The notes under the pieces: model-generated
What the model was told of the DNA's origin: nothing
The model's database searches: none
Seen by the model: only the letters and a program-made list of their open reading frames with translations
Source of the DNA: Prolixibacteraceae bacterium UBA1413
GTDB lineage: Bacteria; Bacteroidota; Bacteroidia; Bacteroidales; Prolixibacteraceae
Assembly: GCA_002304925.1 (NCBI GenBank)
Contig: DBPT01000015.1
Span: 1-64,000, forward strand
Direction: 5' to 3'
DNA length: 64,000 bases
Part shown: positions 36,101 through 45,134 of the stretch, one piece after another
How the letters are laid out: each line of letters starts with the position of its first letter
How positions within the stretch are numbered: position 1 is the stretch's first letter
Position numbers and translations under genes: made by a program

Positions 36101-36403
36101 AACCGGCCGGTAATCCTTCCCTGAAGCCCATACCAGCAGATATTCCCGGGGAGCCAGCACCACTTCGGGGAAAACCCATTTAAAAGGATTGCCGGGATTG
36201 TCGGAAAGCCCCCACCCCTCAAGGGAAACAGCCGTATCGCCGCAGTTGTAAAGCTCTATCCAGTCCGAAAAATCTCCATCTTCATCCGCAAGGGTGGAAC
36301 CGTTCGACGACATGATTTCGTTGATCCGGACACCCTGTCCGGGAACCTGAAGAAACCAAAAGAGCAGGGAGGTAAAAAGAAAAGCCCGGATAGTATAATA
36401 CAT
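33128..36403 (-). CDS. CotH-type protein with lamin-tail, PA14-like and T9SS sorting domains
   Basis: This 1091-residue secreted protein has, in order: a signal peptide (LQVPGQG), a lamin-tail domain (INEIMSSNGSTLADEDGDFSDW, about 25-140), a PA14-like domain (YGQRMHGYIKAPVTGSYVFYLSSDDNGELW, about 150-270) and a chitobiase-type beta domain. A CotH kinase-like domain (SLRIYARKEYGKSTLDYPFF, FINGEYWGIHNIRERIDKYFL, WRWILYDTDFAFG) follows. It ends in a T9SS type A signal (VFPNPFKESAVF...GLAPGVYFLTGE...KVVRI). The cell therefore uses T9SS. CotH proteins can phosphorylate proteins in spores; the substrate here is unknown. Confidence 0.85.
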   Translation of the reverse strand: MYYTIRAFLFTSLLFWFLQVPGQGVRINEIMSSNGSTLADEDGDFSDWIELYNCGDTAVSLEGWGLSDNPGNPFKWVFPEVVLAPREYLLVWASGKDYRPVPGKWVNGIRREVYPGISGTTVESLTGHKSYPNQPGSRQLIKQYFEAPVDEANNYGQRMHGYIKAPVTGSYVFYLSSDDNGELWISNDTTTVKMHLIAEVPSWTLPREWDKYPAQRSERIPLLKGRYYYIMALAKEGTGGDNLAVGWDWPDGTSEHPINGRHVFWKEGELHTSFSISAGGETLTLTNPRGEKVSEMPAMSLRADISLGFSASSELLFFTQPTPGRENSTTGFREILDPPVFSHGGGFYDQPFDLTLSTTAAGATIVYSLDGSFPSGNNLAGASYQYKNQYRESPGSSAGPFLSRSYRTNLYTSPLRITDRSNSANQISMISSTFNASPWYAPSKPIPKAVVVKARTEKEGALSSEVVSHTFFIRNGGLNPHPLPVVSISAQENDLFDFYHGIYVAGSDFENWRNYNPSGTANGGVDANYHRSGDDYEFRGSIEFFDTSGNRFLGQDMGYRIHGNWSNAQPFKSLRIYARKEYGKSTLDYPFFKSRNYTSYKRIILRNSGNDNSYTLFRDAAMHEMVSHMNFETQAYQPSVLFINGEYWGIHNIRERIDKYFLSAKFGMNIDQLDILENNMSIDEGDSQHYAETLNYITRNGVKSDDNYDWVTRRIDPGSFTDYMIAQIFMVNTDWPGNNIKYWRLQTPDYLPDAGAGRDGRWRWILYDTDFAFGIYRSDEYSYDMMYFTTQTDGPSWPNPPWSTLLFRELLANKTFRTGFINRFCDQLNTAFQPAVVLGIIDGMKSAIEPEMTQQVQRWKIPSSVNSWNNYVAVMQNFASRRPAYARNHLRNYFGLSGEYLLTVNISGRGEGHVVVNTIPLTGETRGVAADPYPWQGRYFRNLPLRLEAIPSQGYEFARWESGNYKSESRILNLQPAGDTYVTAVFREEGTTGIHETLTSANGGEVPEGSVFPNPFKESAVFRLETAWGGEISVALADMQGRVVRQVYQGYVPAGSFSCPVDGTGLAPGVYFLTGETPEGIFRRKVVRIQP

Positions 36404-36495
36404 GATAATTAAAATCTGCCGCCAAGTTAGACAATTTCAGGGAAAAATGAGTTCACTTCCCGTTACGGGGCTGGCAATTTCCGGGAAACTTCCCC

Positions 36496-38634
36496 TTACT
36501 TACCGTTCCGGCCGATTAGGAAGGCATACCGGAAGGCCAGCTCCTTCAGATAATCATAACGCCCGGTGGCTCCCCCGTGACCCGATTCCATGTTGGTCTT
36601 CAGCAAAACAATATTGTTGCCGGTTTTCAGGGTACGCAGCCGGGCCACCCATTTGGCCGGTTCATGGTAACTCACCTGCGAATCATTCAGTCCGGCCGTC
36701 GCCAAAATGTTGGGATATACCGCTGGCTGCAGATTATCATATGGTGAATAGGATTTTATATAGTCATACGCCTCCTTCTCATGGGGATTTCCCCATTGTT
36801 CGTACTCCTGGGTTGTCAGGGGGAGGGATTCGTCCAGCATGGTATTGAGCACATCGACAAAGGGTACGTCGGCAATGACTACATTGAACAGGTCAGGCCG
36901 CAGATTGACCACGGCACCCATCAGCAGTCCGCCAGCACTCCCCCCCCGGATCCCCAGCAGCGAAGGCGACGTGAGTCCCTGCACCAGCAAATTTTCGGCA
37001 CAAGCCACAAAATCGTTGAAGCTGTTCTTTTTGTTCATCATCCGCCCATCTTCATACCATTGCTCACCCAGCTCGCTTCCCCCACGGACCTGGGCAATGC
37101 CGTAGACATACCCCCGGTCCACCAAACTGAAAATGTTCACCCTGAACGTGGCGTCAGTACTGTTTCCATAGGAGCCATACCCTTCCAGCAGGGCGGGGTT
37201 GCTTCTGTCGCGCTTCAACGATTTTTTATAAACCACCGCCATCGGTACCTTAACCCCGTCGGCAGACGTGCCCCACATACGCTCCACCCGGTATTCCGCA
37301 GGATTGAACCCTCCGGGGATTTCCTGCTCCTTCAGCACCATACTCGTTTTGGCATTGATGTCAAAATCATAGATCGTCTGGGGACGGTTCAGCGAAGAAT
37401 AATTGTAGCGAAAGGAGGAAGAATGGTACTCCGGTCCAGGGGAAGGAAAAACGGCATAGACAGGTTCCGGGAAGGTCACGGTATGGGTTTCCGCGGAAGC
37501 CGGATAAAAAATCCGGATTTCATTCAATCCCCCTGTCCTGACAAAGAGCCCCACAAATTTATGATAGACAGCATATCCCTGGATTTTCACGGCCTGATCA
37601 TGCTCCACCACGGTTTCCCAGGTAGTGTTGTCACGGTATCCTGTAAGCGGCATTTTGAAGATTTTCCCGTTCAACAGATCCCGGGTTTTGTAACGTACGT
37701 AAAAGCAGCTGTCATGATGTTGAACCTCGTAATCGACATCCTTCACGCGGGGAAGGAAGACGATAGGTTGCTCCAGAGGATCCGCAGCAGGGATCATCCG
37801 GTATTCCGAGGTGTTGAAACTCGATGAGGAAATGAAAATCCAGGCTTTTGTACGGGATTTTGTGAGGTCCACATTGAAAAGCTCGTCAGGTTCCTCAAAT
37901 ACAAGCTGGTCGGGATCGCTGCTCCCCACGGTATGGCGGTATACCCGGTCAGGCCGGAGCGCCGGCGTAAGGGTGGTATAGAAAAGGGTCCTGTTGTCAT
38001 TGGCCCATACAAAGGAACTGATCCCAGGGATGAACTCCTCCAGGTCATTCCCGGTATTGAGATCCCTGATCTTCAGGTTAAAAAGGACCGAGGAACCGGT
38101 GGTATTGCTGGCGTAAGCGGCCAGCCGGTTGTCCTCCGACACGCTGTAGCCCGCGAAAATAAAGGCTTTGTGCCCTTCCGCCATCCCGTTGACGTCGAAG
38201 ATGACCTCTTCCTCGGCGGCGGTGTCCCCCTTCTTCCGGCAATATACGGGATACTGCTTGTCCTTCAAAGTCCGGGTGTAGTAATAATAGCCGTTATCGG
38301 CCACCGGTACCGTTTGGTCTTCTTCCTTGATCCTTCCCTTCATCTCCTCAAAGAGGATTTCCTGGAGGTCCTTTGTACAGAACATCACAGTATCACAATA
38401 ACTGTTTTCAGCCTCGAGATAGGCAATCACCTCTGGATTGGTCTTGTCCTTCAGCCAGAAGTAGTTGTCCACCCGTACCTGGCCGAATTCATGAAAAGTA
38501 TCGGGATCGGCTATGGCAGCAGGCGGCGACGGAAACTGCTCTTCCCCTGGAATAACCGCCGTTTTCACATTTTTGGAACAGGAGGCAGATGCCATCGCCA
38601 AGGCTGCAATACACATAAGACGTAAAAGTTGCAT
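36496..38634 (-). CDS. S9A family oligopeptidase (oligopeptidase-B-like) lipoprotein
   Basis: This 712-residue serine peptidase has signal peptide MASASCSKN (lipoprotein). An N-terminal seven-bladed propeller follows (FHEFGQVRVDNYFWLKDKTNPEV, YYYTRTLKDKQYPVYCRKKG), then the catalytic domain with nucleophile RGGSAGGLLMG (Ser near 563), the ADVPFVD and LTTQEYEQWGNP boxes, and the His loop SGHGGATGRYD. These fit oligopeptidase B/S9A, which cuts short peptides after basic residues. Lipidation would place it in the envelope rather than the cytoplasm. Length is normal. Confidence 0.9.
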   Translation of the reverse strand: MQLLRLMCIAALAMASASCSKNVKTAVIPGEEQFPSPPAAIADPDTFHEFGQVRVDNYFWLKDKTNPEVIAYLEAENSYCDTVMFCTKDLQEILFEEMKGRIKEEDQTVPVADNGYYYYTRTLKDKQYPVYCRKKGDTAAEEEVIFDVNGMAEGHKAFIFAGYSVSEDNRLAAYASNTTGSSVLFNLKIRDLNTGNDLEEFIPGISSFVWANDNRTLFYTTLTPALRPDRVYRHTVGSSDPDQLVFEEPDELFNVDLTKSRTKAWIFISSSSFNTSEYRMIPAADPLEQPIVFLPRVKDVDYEVQHHDSCFYVRYKTRDLLNGKIFKMPLTGYRDNTTWETVVEHDQAVKIQGYAVYHKFVGLFVRTGGLNEIRIFYPASAETHTVTFPEPVYAVFPSPGPEYHSSSFRYNYSSLNRPQTIYDFDINAKTSMVLKEQEIPGGFNPAEYRVERMWGTSADGVKVPMAVVYKKSLKRDRSNPALLEGYGSYGNSTDATFRVNIFSLVDRGYVYGIAQVRGGSELGEQWYEDGRMMNKKNSFNDFVACAENLLVQGLTSPSLLGIRGGSAGGLLMGAVVNLRPDLFNVVIADVPFVDVLNTMLDESLPLTTQEYEQWGNPHEKEAYDYIKSYSPYDNLQPAVYPNILATAGLNDSQVSYHEPAKWVARLRTLKTGNNIVLLKTNMESGHGGATGRYDYLKELAFRYAFLIGRNGK

Positions 38635-38722
38635 TTCAGTAGAGTTTTTAGTTTTTGAAGCCGGAAAGCAGCTCCTATCGGGTGGAATCCGGCAACATCA
38701 AAAATAGGGAGATTTTGTGGAT

Positions 38723-39943
38723 TTATAATCCAAACATGGTCAGGTATCTTTCGGTGATGAGCTCATTCAGCTCGTTGGTAAAAGCGGGGATTTCACATGA
38801 GCGTTCCTTGTTTTTCCGCCAGGCTTCCTGTTTGCGGAAGGAGCGCTCAAAGATTTCATCCTCAAGGGGTTTCAGCTGCTGAAGAATTCCGGTGCCATTG
38901 CGGTTAACCAGGGAGGTCACGTCTATGTAGTTTCCGCCATAGTTCTGTTGAATCGGGAAAAGTCGTTCTTTGAGTTTCAGGGATTTCTCGCAAAGGGGGG
39001 CTACTCCATTTTCATCGGTAGTGACCAGGGAAGGTTGCTGTTGTCCTCCCTCCAACCAGAGGGGAAACGTTACGGAGGTGAGCGGGAATCCCAGGATGGT
39101 CCACATCGTGGTTAAGGCCACCTCCTCGCCCGGCGTCACCCCCTGGATCACCACGGAAGAGGAGGAAGAGTGGCGGGGGATGAAATCGGTGAAGTGGACA
39201 AAGTGTTGTGTTCCGGCCTGAAGGTCTGATTGTTCAAGGTCCACACCCGTAAGGGAGTGCCAAAGGGAACGGCTGGCCTCCTGAAGGATCCACCGCACGG
39301 TGAGGTTTCCCTGTTGGGAAGCCTGGAAAAACAGATTCTGAGCCGTATTGAAACGGATATGGCCTGCTCCGCGGGAGGGATCACCTGTAAAAGAGAAGTT
39401 AGTATGCACCAGGTATCCCTGCGGGGCTATGGAAGGGTCGGTAACATCGAGCTTAGTAAAGGTAAAATGATCGGTTTCAAACCAGGCTGCACCCCCCCGG
39501 GCATCAATGACTCCGAAGTTGGCTTCCACACCCAACGGTTTCGGAGCTTTCTTCAGAAACTCCTCAAACTCCTCCACGGTGGCGCATTGCTGCAAGGCCT
39601 GACGCATCAGAATCCCCTCTCTGTCCTTCAAATCTATCGTATCGTCAAGAGCAAGGAGATTATAAGAAGCAGTATTGATGATGGCAAACCCGGCGGAATT
39701 GTACCCCGCCCAGATCGCCTCACCCTCTTTATCCGCTGAATTGATCAATCCGATCGATGCATATTTCCCATCCCCGAAATAACGGATTGCATTTTGCGGA
39801 TAGTTACTGTCGCGGTGTTTCCAGATCATCGGCCGCCCGTCGGGGGTAGCCTTCCCCGAAATAACGGCAGCCGTACACGCTTCTGCCGTCACCCTTCCAG
39901 TGAACAGCATGACAATCACCATTAAAAAACGTGTTATCTTCAT
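38723..39943 (-). CDS. C45-type Ntn-hydrolase (acyltransferase/linear amide hydrolase), exported
   Basis: I start this at the ATG at 39943 (MKITRFLMVIVMLF), which gives a clean signal peptide ending TAEA. The mature protein would then begin Cys-Thr-Ala-Ala, the autocatalytic N-terminal cysteine (Cys23) of C45/AAT-type Ntn hydrolases. The next motif, SGKATPDGRPMIWKHRDS, is the expected family block. A TAACTTTG -7 box at 40001-40008 lies inside the longer possible frame, arguing against the upstream ATG at 40018. It probably cleaves a C-N amide bond of a small or lipid substrate, in the periplasm. Confidence 0.75.
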   Translation of the reverse strand: MKITRFLMVIVMLFTGRVTAEACTAAVISGKATPDGRPMIWKHRDSNYPQNAIRYFGDGKYASIGLINSADKEGEAIWAGYNSAGFAIINTASYNLLALDDTIDLKDREGILMRQALQQCATVEEFEEFLKKAPKPLGVEANFGVIDARGGAAWFETDHFTFTKLDVTDPSIAPQGYLVHTNFSFTGDPSRGAGHIRFNTAQNLFFQASQQGNLTVRWILQEASRSLWHSLTGVDLEQSDLQAGTQHFVHFTDFIPRHSSSSSVVIQGVTPGEEVALTTMWTILGFPLTSVTFPLWLEGGQQQPSLVTTDENGVAPLCEKSLKLKERLFPIQQNYGGNYIDVTSLVNRNGTGILQQLKPLEDEIFERSFRKQEAWRKNKERSCEIPAFTNELNELITERYLTMFGL

Positions 39944-40536
39944 CGTATTGAAAGTATTTTCATTGATAAGAACTTTTTTGTGCAGCAGATTGCATCCCCG
40001 CAAAGTTAAACATAACAACAGGCATCGCCTGCTGCCGCCGGTTTGTCATGATGTTTAAAGTTTTTCATTGAATCAGGTTCGCTTTCATCCGGTACAATTG
40101 CCACAAGGGCGTGCTAAAATTACACAATTAAAAAAGACCTCCATGGCCTTTCTTATAAGGAATTATTCGGTTAGTTTTACAGTCAGCCAATAGGAGAAGT
40201 GATGTGGTGTTTTCCTTCGCTGGTTTCCATTTGATTTCCAAAAGTAAAGTTATGTGGTCGTGGTGGACACAGTGGTATACCCGCCACCTGTTTAAAACGG
40301 ACGTCACCTATCTGAATGAGGTCTATCACCACGACCTGGTCATCACGCTGGATAAATTACCAGATATCATGAAACAATACGGGAAATTACAGAATCAATT
40401 CCAGAAGCCGATTCGAAATTCAGAACCCCCCAGCCTTATTACAGAACTTTTTTACTTCTCATTTGTTCAAAATTAAGATAAATAATATGAACATTTATGG
40501 AATTGGCCGCAGGAATGAGATCATTGTTTCAGTGAC
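39944..40536. other. Gap between divergent genes; one possible remnant frame
   Basis: A plus-strand frame at about 40204-40476 (WTQWYTRHLFKTDVTYLNEV, YHHDLVITLDKLPDIMKQYG) looks protein-like in the middle but matches nothing I know and has no good start; treat as a possible remnant. A small CAGGC-ATC-GCCTG dyad lies near 40020. Nothing else is seen. Confidence 0.35.
40001..40008 (-). promoter_or_regulatory. -7 box for the C45 hydrolase gene
   Basis: Minus strand TAACTTTG, a full match to TAnnTTTG, 57 bases upstream of the start at 39943. No convincing TTG -33 element is at the usual distance. Confidence 0.4.
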
Positions 40537-42378
40537 ATGGGAGGGAAAAGAAGGCAAATGAAGGGGGAAGCCGGCACGGGGATCCGTTTCGACCGCAACA
40601 ATCTTGACCGGTCGGCATCGCCTTACCTGCTTCAACATGCCGGGAATCCCGTCTGGTGGCAGGAGTGGAACCGCGGGGTCCTCGACCATGCGGTCAGCCA
40701 GGACAAACTGCTGTTGGTTTCCTCGGGCTATTCCACCTGCCACTGGTGTCATGTGATGGCTGCCGGGGCCTTCTCCGATCCTGAAACGGCTGACTTTCTG
40801 AACCGGAATTTCGTATGCATCAAAATCGACCGGGAAGAGCGGCCCGACATTGACCAGTTTCTGATGCACTTCTGCCAGGAACAAAACGGAACCTGCGGAT
40901 GGCCCCTCAATGTCTTCCTCACTCCAGGCGTGCGTCCCTTTTTTGCCCTCACCTACGCTCCGGCACACCATGAGGATGGCAGAATGTCATTCCTCGACGT
41001 CGCCGCCCAAATCTCAGGCTACTACGCAAAATACGGCCACACCGTTCAGCCCTTTCAAATTGCCGAAACCCGGCCCCGGGAAACCCGGGAAACTGCGTTG
41101 ATCAGCGATCTCTCCGATTTTTATGATGATGATTTCGGAGGTTTCGGCCGCGGCCAGAAATTCCCGCCTCACACAACACTTCTCTTCCTGCTCTACCGGC
41201 TGGCAGGGGAAGAGGACCCGCGTATCAGGGTCATGTGTACAGAGACCCTTGACGCCATGCGGATGAAAGGACTCCATGACCACCTTCAGGGTGGCTTCTT
41301 CCGCTATTGCACCGACCGGAAGTGGACCATCCCCCACTTCGAAAAGATGCTCTATGACCAGGCCATGGCATTGTGGACTTACGCCCTGGCCTTTAAAATT
41401 CTGGAAAAAGAGGAATACCGCACCACCGCCTTAAAAACCCTCGCCTGCCTCGAAGAGACTTTTCTGCATGAAAGATTCTTCGTTACCGCCTTCAACGCCG
41501 ATACGGAGCACGCTGAGGGCGTCACCTACCTTTGGAGCCGGCAAGAGTTGGCCGGAACCCTCACCCCCGAAGCATTCGACACATTCACGGAAGCCTATGA
41601 CATCAGCGAAGAGGGGAACTTTGAGGGACGTAACCACCTGATCAGGAAGAGTGATGCCGAAACGGAAGAGATCGAAAGGAAGCTGCTGTCACTGAGGAAC
41701 CAGCGGGCGCAACCCTCACGCGATGACAAGATCCTCAGCGGAGGGAACGCCCTGGTGGCCGTAGCATTGATCCAGGCGGGCCGCCTTCTGGACCGGCCTG
41801 AACTGGAAGAGAAAGGATCGGCTCTGACGCAACGCATCCTCGACCTCTTCCGGCACGGAACCTCCCTTGGGCACTCCCTCTTCAACGGGCACATGAACGA
41901 TCACAACTTCCTCACCGATATCGCCGCCCTGTTGCTGGCGGTTTCCCTGCTCGCGGAAACCAACGACAGATGGTTCAACATCATGGAAGAGCTTACAATA
42001 TCCCTCCTGACATTTAGAGAAAACGGGAAATGGGTGGAATCACGGGCTGAAGATTTCATGCCTGTCGGAGCTTCGTGGTTTGACCACCCCACCCCCTCAG
42101 GGGTAAGCCTGGCCGAAATGGTGCTGACCCGCGCCGCCATCCTCACGGGAAATGACCTTCCCCCTACGGAATATGTACGCCCCTGGATATCCGACTTTTA
42201 CAATATCAACGTCATGATCCGCAACGGACGATTCCACGTGTACACCACTTCAAGGCCGTTGCCCTGGAGCACCATTCCCGCCCATTCCATACAGAAACGG
42301 GGAACCCCCGAAACCGACTGCTACCGGGGAAGTTGCCAGGTCATGCCAATCCTTATGCCGCCTTTGAAAAGCCCCTGA
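40537..42378 (+). CDS. DUF255 thioredoxin-fold protein (YyaL/SPATA20 family)
   Basis: This 613-residue protein has an N-terminal DUF255 thioredoxin-like domain (NNLDRSASPYLLQHAGNPVWW, then STCHWCHVM with CxxC, and IDREERPDID). An (alpha/alpha)6 glycosidase-like barrel follows (GGFFRYCTDRKWTIPHFEKMLYDQA). The family is widespread and of uncertain function. The end differs from relatives: after YRGSCQ (about 42340) the frame gives a short odd tail, while the next frame reads HANPYAAFEKPLMVLQGQG up to a stop near 42422, so a single-base frameshift close to the 3' end is possible. Confidence 0.85.
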   Translation: MGGKRRQMKGEAGTGIRFDRNNLDRSASPYLLQHAGNPVWWQEWNRGVLDHAVSQDKLLLVSSGYSTCHWCHVMAAGAFSDPETADFLNRNFVCIKIDREERPDIDQFLMHFCQEQNGTCGWPLNVFLTPGVRPFFALTYAPAHHEDGRMSFLDVAAQISGYYAKYGHTVQPFQIAETRPRETRETALISDLSDFYDDDFGGFGRGQKFPPHTTLLFLLYRLAGEEDPRIRVMCTETLDAMRMKGLHDHLQGGFFRYCTDRKWTIPHFEKMLYDQAMALWTYALAFKILEKEEYRTTALKTLACLEETFLHERFFVTAFNADTEHAEGVTYLWSRQELAGTLTPEAFDTFTEAYDISEEGNFEGRNHLIRKSDAETEEIERKLLSLRNQRAQPSRDDKILSGGNALVAVALIQAGRLLDRPELEEKGSALTQRILDLFRHGTSLGHSLFNGHMNDHNFLTDIAALLLAVSLLAETNDRWFNIMEELTISLLTFRENGKWVESRAEDFMPVGASWFDHPTPSGVSLAEMVLTRAAILTGNDLPPTEYVRPWISDFYNINVMIRNGRFHVYTTSRPLPWSTIPAHSIQKRGTPETDCYRGSCQVMPILMPPLKSP

Positions 42379-42428
42379 TGGTACTTCAGGGGCAGGGGTA
42401 CCAAACAGATGCAAGAGAATAAACACCA

Positions 42429-42460
42429 TTCTGCAAATTCAGTTAAATATGGTAGGTTTG
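42429..42460 (+). promoter_or_regulatory. Promoter for the metallophosphoesterase gene
   Basis: TAGGTTTG at 42453-42460 matches TAnnTTTG fully, with a weak TTCTG about 20 bases upstream at 42429. It lies 40 bases before the ATG at 42500, and on top of the alternative ATG at 42449, which it argues against. Confidence 0.4.
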
Positions 42461-42499
42461 TATCAGCGTAATTTTACACTGAATTTAAAATCGACTCCA

Positions 42500-44074
42500 A
42501 TGAAGAGATTGGCATTATTATTTCTGGGTGCCCTGATGGTCACCGGGTCCCTGGCTCAAAACTTCGCCACAGGGTTCGTGTACGAGGATCTGAACCGGAA
42601 TGGGAAAAAGGAGCGACGTGAAAAGGCAATTCCGGGTGTGGCGGTATCCAACGGAACCGAAGTGGTGCTTACGGGCAGCAAGGGAGAATACTCCCTTCCC
42701 GTAGGTGATGACAACATCATTTTCGTGATCAAGCCAAGGGATTATACCTTGCCCCTCAATGACTTCAACTTGCCCCGCTTTTTCTATATCCACAAACCCG
42801 GAGGCTCTCCCGGGAATTACAAATACCCCGGCGTTTCCCCCACCGGGCCTCTTCCCCGGTCGGTAGATTTCGGGCTGATCTCCTCGCCCGAAGAAGAGAA
42901 ATTCACAGCCCTGGTACTGGGAGATCCCCAGCCTCTCAACAAGGAAGAGGTGGAGTACTTCAACCGGGGAATCATAGATGAACTTGCCGGTATCAAGGGA
43001 GTTAGTTTTGGAATCAGCCTGGGCGATCTGGTGTGGGACGACCTCGACCTGCACATACCCTACCAGGAATCGGTGAAAAGGGTGGGAATTCCCTGGTACA
43101 ATGTCATGGGTAACCACGATATGAACTACAATGCTCCGGCAGACTCATTGTCGGATGAAACCTTTGAGGCGCATTTCGGTCCGGCTACTTACGCCTTTAA
43201 TTACGGAAAAGCCCATTTCATCTTACTTGACGACGTCCGCACTCCCGATCCGCTGGGAAAAAGCCGCTACCGTGGGGGATTCCGTCCCGATCAACTGGAA
43301 TTTATTGCCAACGACCTCCTACATGTCAGCCGGGATAAGCTGGTGATCCTATCTTTCCACATCCCTCTCTTCAGCACGGAATCCGAAGAGTTCTCACTTG
43401 CCGACCGGCAGCAGCTCTTCGATATCCTGAAAGATTTTCCCCACGTACTGGTGATGTCGGCACATACCCACCTGCAGCGTCAGAATTTTTACAGCGTCCA
43501 CGACGGTTGGCAGGGAAGCAGGCCGCTCCATGAGTTCAACAGCGGGACCAGTTGCGGGGACTGGCACAAAGGAGAACTCGATGAGCGGGGAATTCCCCGG
43601 GCTACCATGTATGACGGCACCCCCAAGGGTTACTCCTTCCTGCGAATCGACGGAAACAGTTATACCATTGACTACAAGGCGGCCGGCAAACCTGCGGACT
43701 GCCAGATGAACATATACCACCCCCTGGTGGTGCCACACAACCAGCGGACGGGCGCTCCGATCACCGTCAACTTTTTCATGGGCAGAAAGGGAGACACCGT
43801 GGAATTCCGCATCGACAACGGAAAATGGACCGCCATGAATCATACCGAAAAGGAAGACCCTTCCTACCTGGAGCAACTCTGGCGCTGGGACCGCAGCGGT
43901 GAACTCCTCAAAGGCCGCAGACCTTCCAATCCGCAGCCCTGCTCCCACCTCTGGCAGGCGGCCATGCCCGCCGTGGCTGATGAGGGAAACCATACCATCG
44001 AAGTGAAAGCCACGGATATGTTCGGCCGTACCTTCACCGGAAAAAGCAGCTTCCGGGTCTTAAACCCTGAATAA
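42500..44074 (+). CDS. Exported calcineurin-like metallophosphoesterase, three-domain type
   Basis: This 524-residue protein starts at MKRLALLFLGALMVTGSLAQ (signal peptide). Domains: an N-terminal SdrD-B-like beta domain (GFVYEDLNRNGKKERREKAIPGV), the metallophosphatase core with metal ligands in LGDPQP, GISLGDLVWDD, YNVMGNHDMNY and SAHTHLQRQNF, and a C-terminal beta domain. This N-core-C layout is common in Bacteroidota secreted phosphoesterases. The substrate is unknown. The ATG 51 bases upstream is rejected because of the promoter and the signal peptide. Confidence 0.85.
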   Translation: MKRLALLFLGALMVTGSLAQNFATGFVYEDLNRNGKKERREKAIPGVAVSNGTEVVLTGSKGEYSLPVGDDNIIFVIKPRDYTLPLNDFNLPRFFYIHKPGGSPGNYKYPGVSPTGPLPRSVDFGLISSPEEEKFTALVLGDPQPLNKEEVEYFNRGIIDELAGIKGVSFGISLGDLVWDDLDLHIPYQESVKRVGIPWYNVMGNHDMNYNAPADSLSDETFEAHFGPATYAFNYGKAHFILLDDVRTPDPLGKSRYRGGFRPDQLEFIANDLLHVSRDKLVILSFHIPLFSTESEEFSLADRQQLFDILKDFPHVLVMSAHTHLQRQNFYSVHDGWQGSRPLHEFNSGTSCGDWHKGELDERGIPRATMYDGTPKGYSFLRIDGNSYTIDYKAAGKPADCQMNIYHPLVVPHNQRTGAPITVNFFMGRKGDTVEFRIDNGKWTAMNHTEKEDPSYLEQLWRWDRSGELLKGRRPSNPQPCSHLWQAAMPAVADEGNHTIEVKATDMFGRTFTGKSSFRVLNPE

Positions 44075-44203
44075 AACGACAATCCAAAGTACTGCAAAAA
44101 GAAAAAATAACAAAAAGAAACCCGTAAGAGGAATCATCATACAAATTGGCACCAATGTTGTTAAGATCCCTTTAGATTAGTTCTACCTTAATAATTCAAA
44201 GCA

Positions 44204-44779
44204 ATGAAAACGATAAAAGCCTTATTCCTTGGTGCGGTAATGATCCTGCTGGCAGCTTGTGAAGGCATTCCCGGAAGAGACGGGATTGATGGGATCGATG
44301 GCAAAGACGGGGTAAACATCCTCGGATCAGCTTTTGAAATCGAAGGTGATTTTACCGAAGACAACGATTGGATGCTTTACTTTAAATTCCCCAACACCTT
44401 AAAAGTGTATGAAAGCGATATTGTATTGGTTTATATTCTGTGGGAACAGACCGCAGTCGGCGGGAAAGACCTCGATGTGTGGCGGCTGCTGCCGCAGACC
44501 ATCATCCTTGATGAGGGGATCCTGCAATACAATTACGATTTTACCATGGTTGACGTCCAGATCTTCTTGAGCGGCACCATCGCTTTCAACACCCTGCTGC
44601 CTGCTGAATCGCAGAACCAGGTCTTCCGCATTGTGGTCATGCCGGCTGACTTTGCCATGGATTTCTCCCTCGACCTCACCGATTACAACATGGTGATGAA
44701 ATCGCTGAACCTTCAAGATGCCAGGGTGCCCAAAGTCAACTTCCCCGACATTGAGAAGTCTCCCGTCCCGATCTTGTAA
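44204..44779 (+). CDS. Lipoprotein with short collagen-like GXY stretch
   Basis: This 191-residue lipoprotein has signal VMILLAACEGIPG, then four Gly-X-Y triplets (GRDGIDGIDGKDG) and a beta-rich domain with GSAFEIEGDFTEDN and VYILWEQ. Small lipoproteins with this 'CEG..G..G' start and a beta domain are common in Bacteroidota and have no known function. Monocistronic, with a strong terminator 29 bases downstream. Confidence 0.75.
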   Translation: MKTIKALFLGAVMILLAACEGIPGRDGIDGIDGKDGVNILGSAFEIEGDFTEDNDWMLYFKFPNTLKVYESDIVLVYILWEQTAVGGKDLDVWRLLPQTIILDEGILQYNYDFTMVDVQIFLSGTIAFNTLLPAESQNQVFRIVVMPADFAMDFSLDLTDYNMVMKSLNLQDARVPKVNFPDIEKSPVPIL

Positions 44780-44807
44780 TATATTTCATCAAATAATCCT
44801 TCCTCAG

Positions 44808-44846
44808 AAAGTGAGAGTCCCGGCTGTGCCGGGGCTCTCACTTTTT
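44808..44846 (+). terminator. Strong intrinsic terminator
   Basis: AAAGTGAGAGTCCCGGC pairs with GCCGGGGCTCTCACTTT (17 bp including one wobble pair) around a TGT loop, followed by a T tract. The A-tract on the other side lets it also serve minus-strand transcription. Confidence 0.85.
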
Positions 44847-44957
44847 AGTAACCCTCCTTAATAAGGGCATAGCGCACCTCATCGCAGATCAGGCCCATCT
44901 TGATGACCGATTTACCAAAGAGACCCCTTCCCTGACGAAGGTCTCCTGGCGGCAAAT

Positions 44958-44979
44958 CCGACGGGGAAACGAATCCTGG
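44958..44979. repeat. Fragment of the 65-bp intergenic repeat
   Basis: CCGACGGGGAAACGAATC followed by CTGG matches the inner part of the left copy near 24250-24272. It shows that the repeat is dispersed and not specific to the CE15-GH78 gene. Confidence 0.55.
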
Positions 44980-45134
44980 CAAACCGTAAAAAGATTGAAG
45001 GATCATTTCACCTGACCACACAACATGAGTCAAGCAAAGGCCTCCTTGCTAACCTGGTTATGAGATCCGATGGTGAGCATGTGACCGCAGGAAGTCATTC
45101 CCCGGAAGTTATGGTAACTCCGTGTAATTAAGGG

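Larger units (their letters stand above)
44780..45134. other. Gap with terminator, repeat fragment and a small minus-strand tail
   Basis: Besides the terminator at 44808-44846 it contains a fragment of the 65-bp repeat (CCGACGGGGAAACGAATC at 44958 onward). A minus-strand frame ending GLICDEVRYALIKEGY just right of the terminator looks like the C-terminal tail of a lost gene. No intact gene. Confidence 0.45.

Noticed and set aside
39944..40018. Upstream start for the C45 hydrolase
   Set aside because: The added residues contain the -7 box region and precede a complete signal peptide; the N-terminal Cys chemistry fits the 39943 start.
42449..42499. Upstream start for the metallophosphoesterase
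   Set aside because: It falls on the TAGGTTTG -7 box and would bury the signal peptide that starts at 42500.
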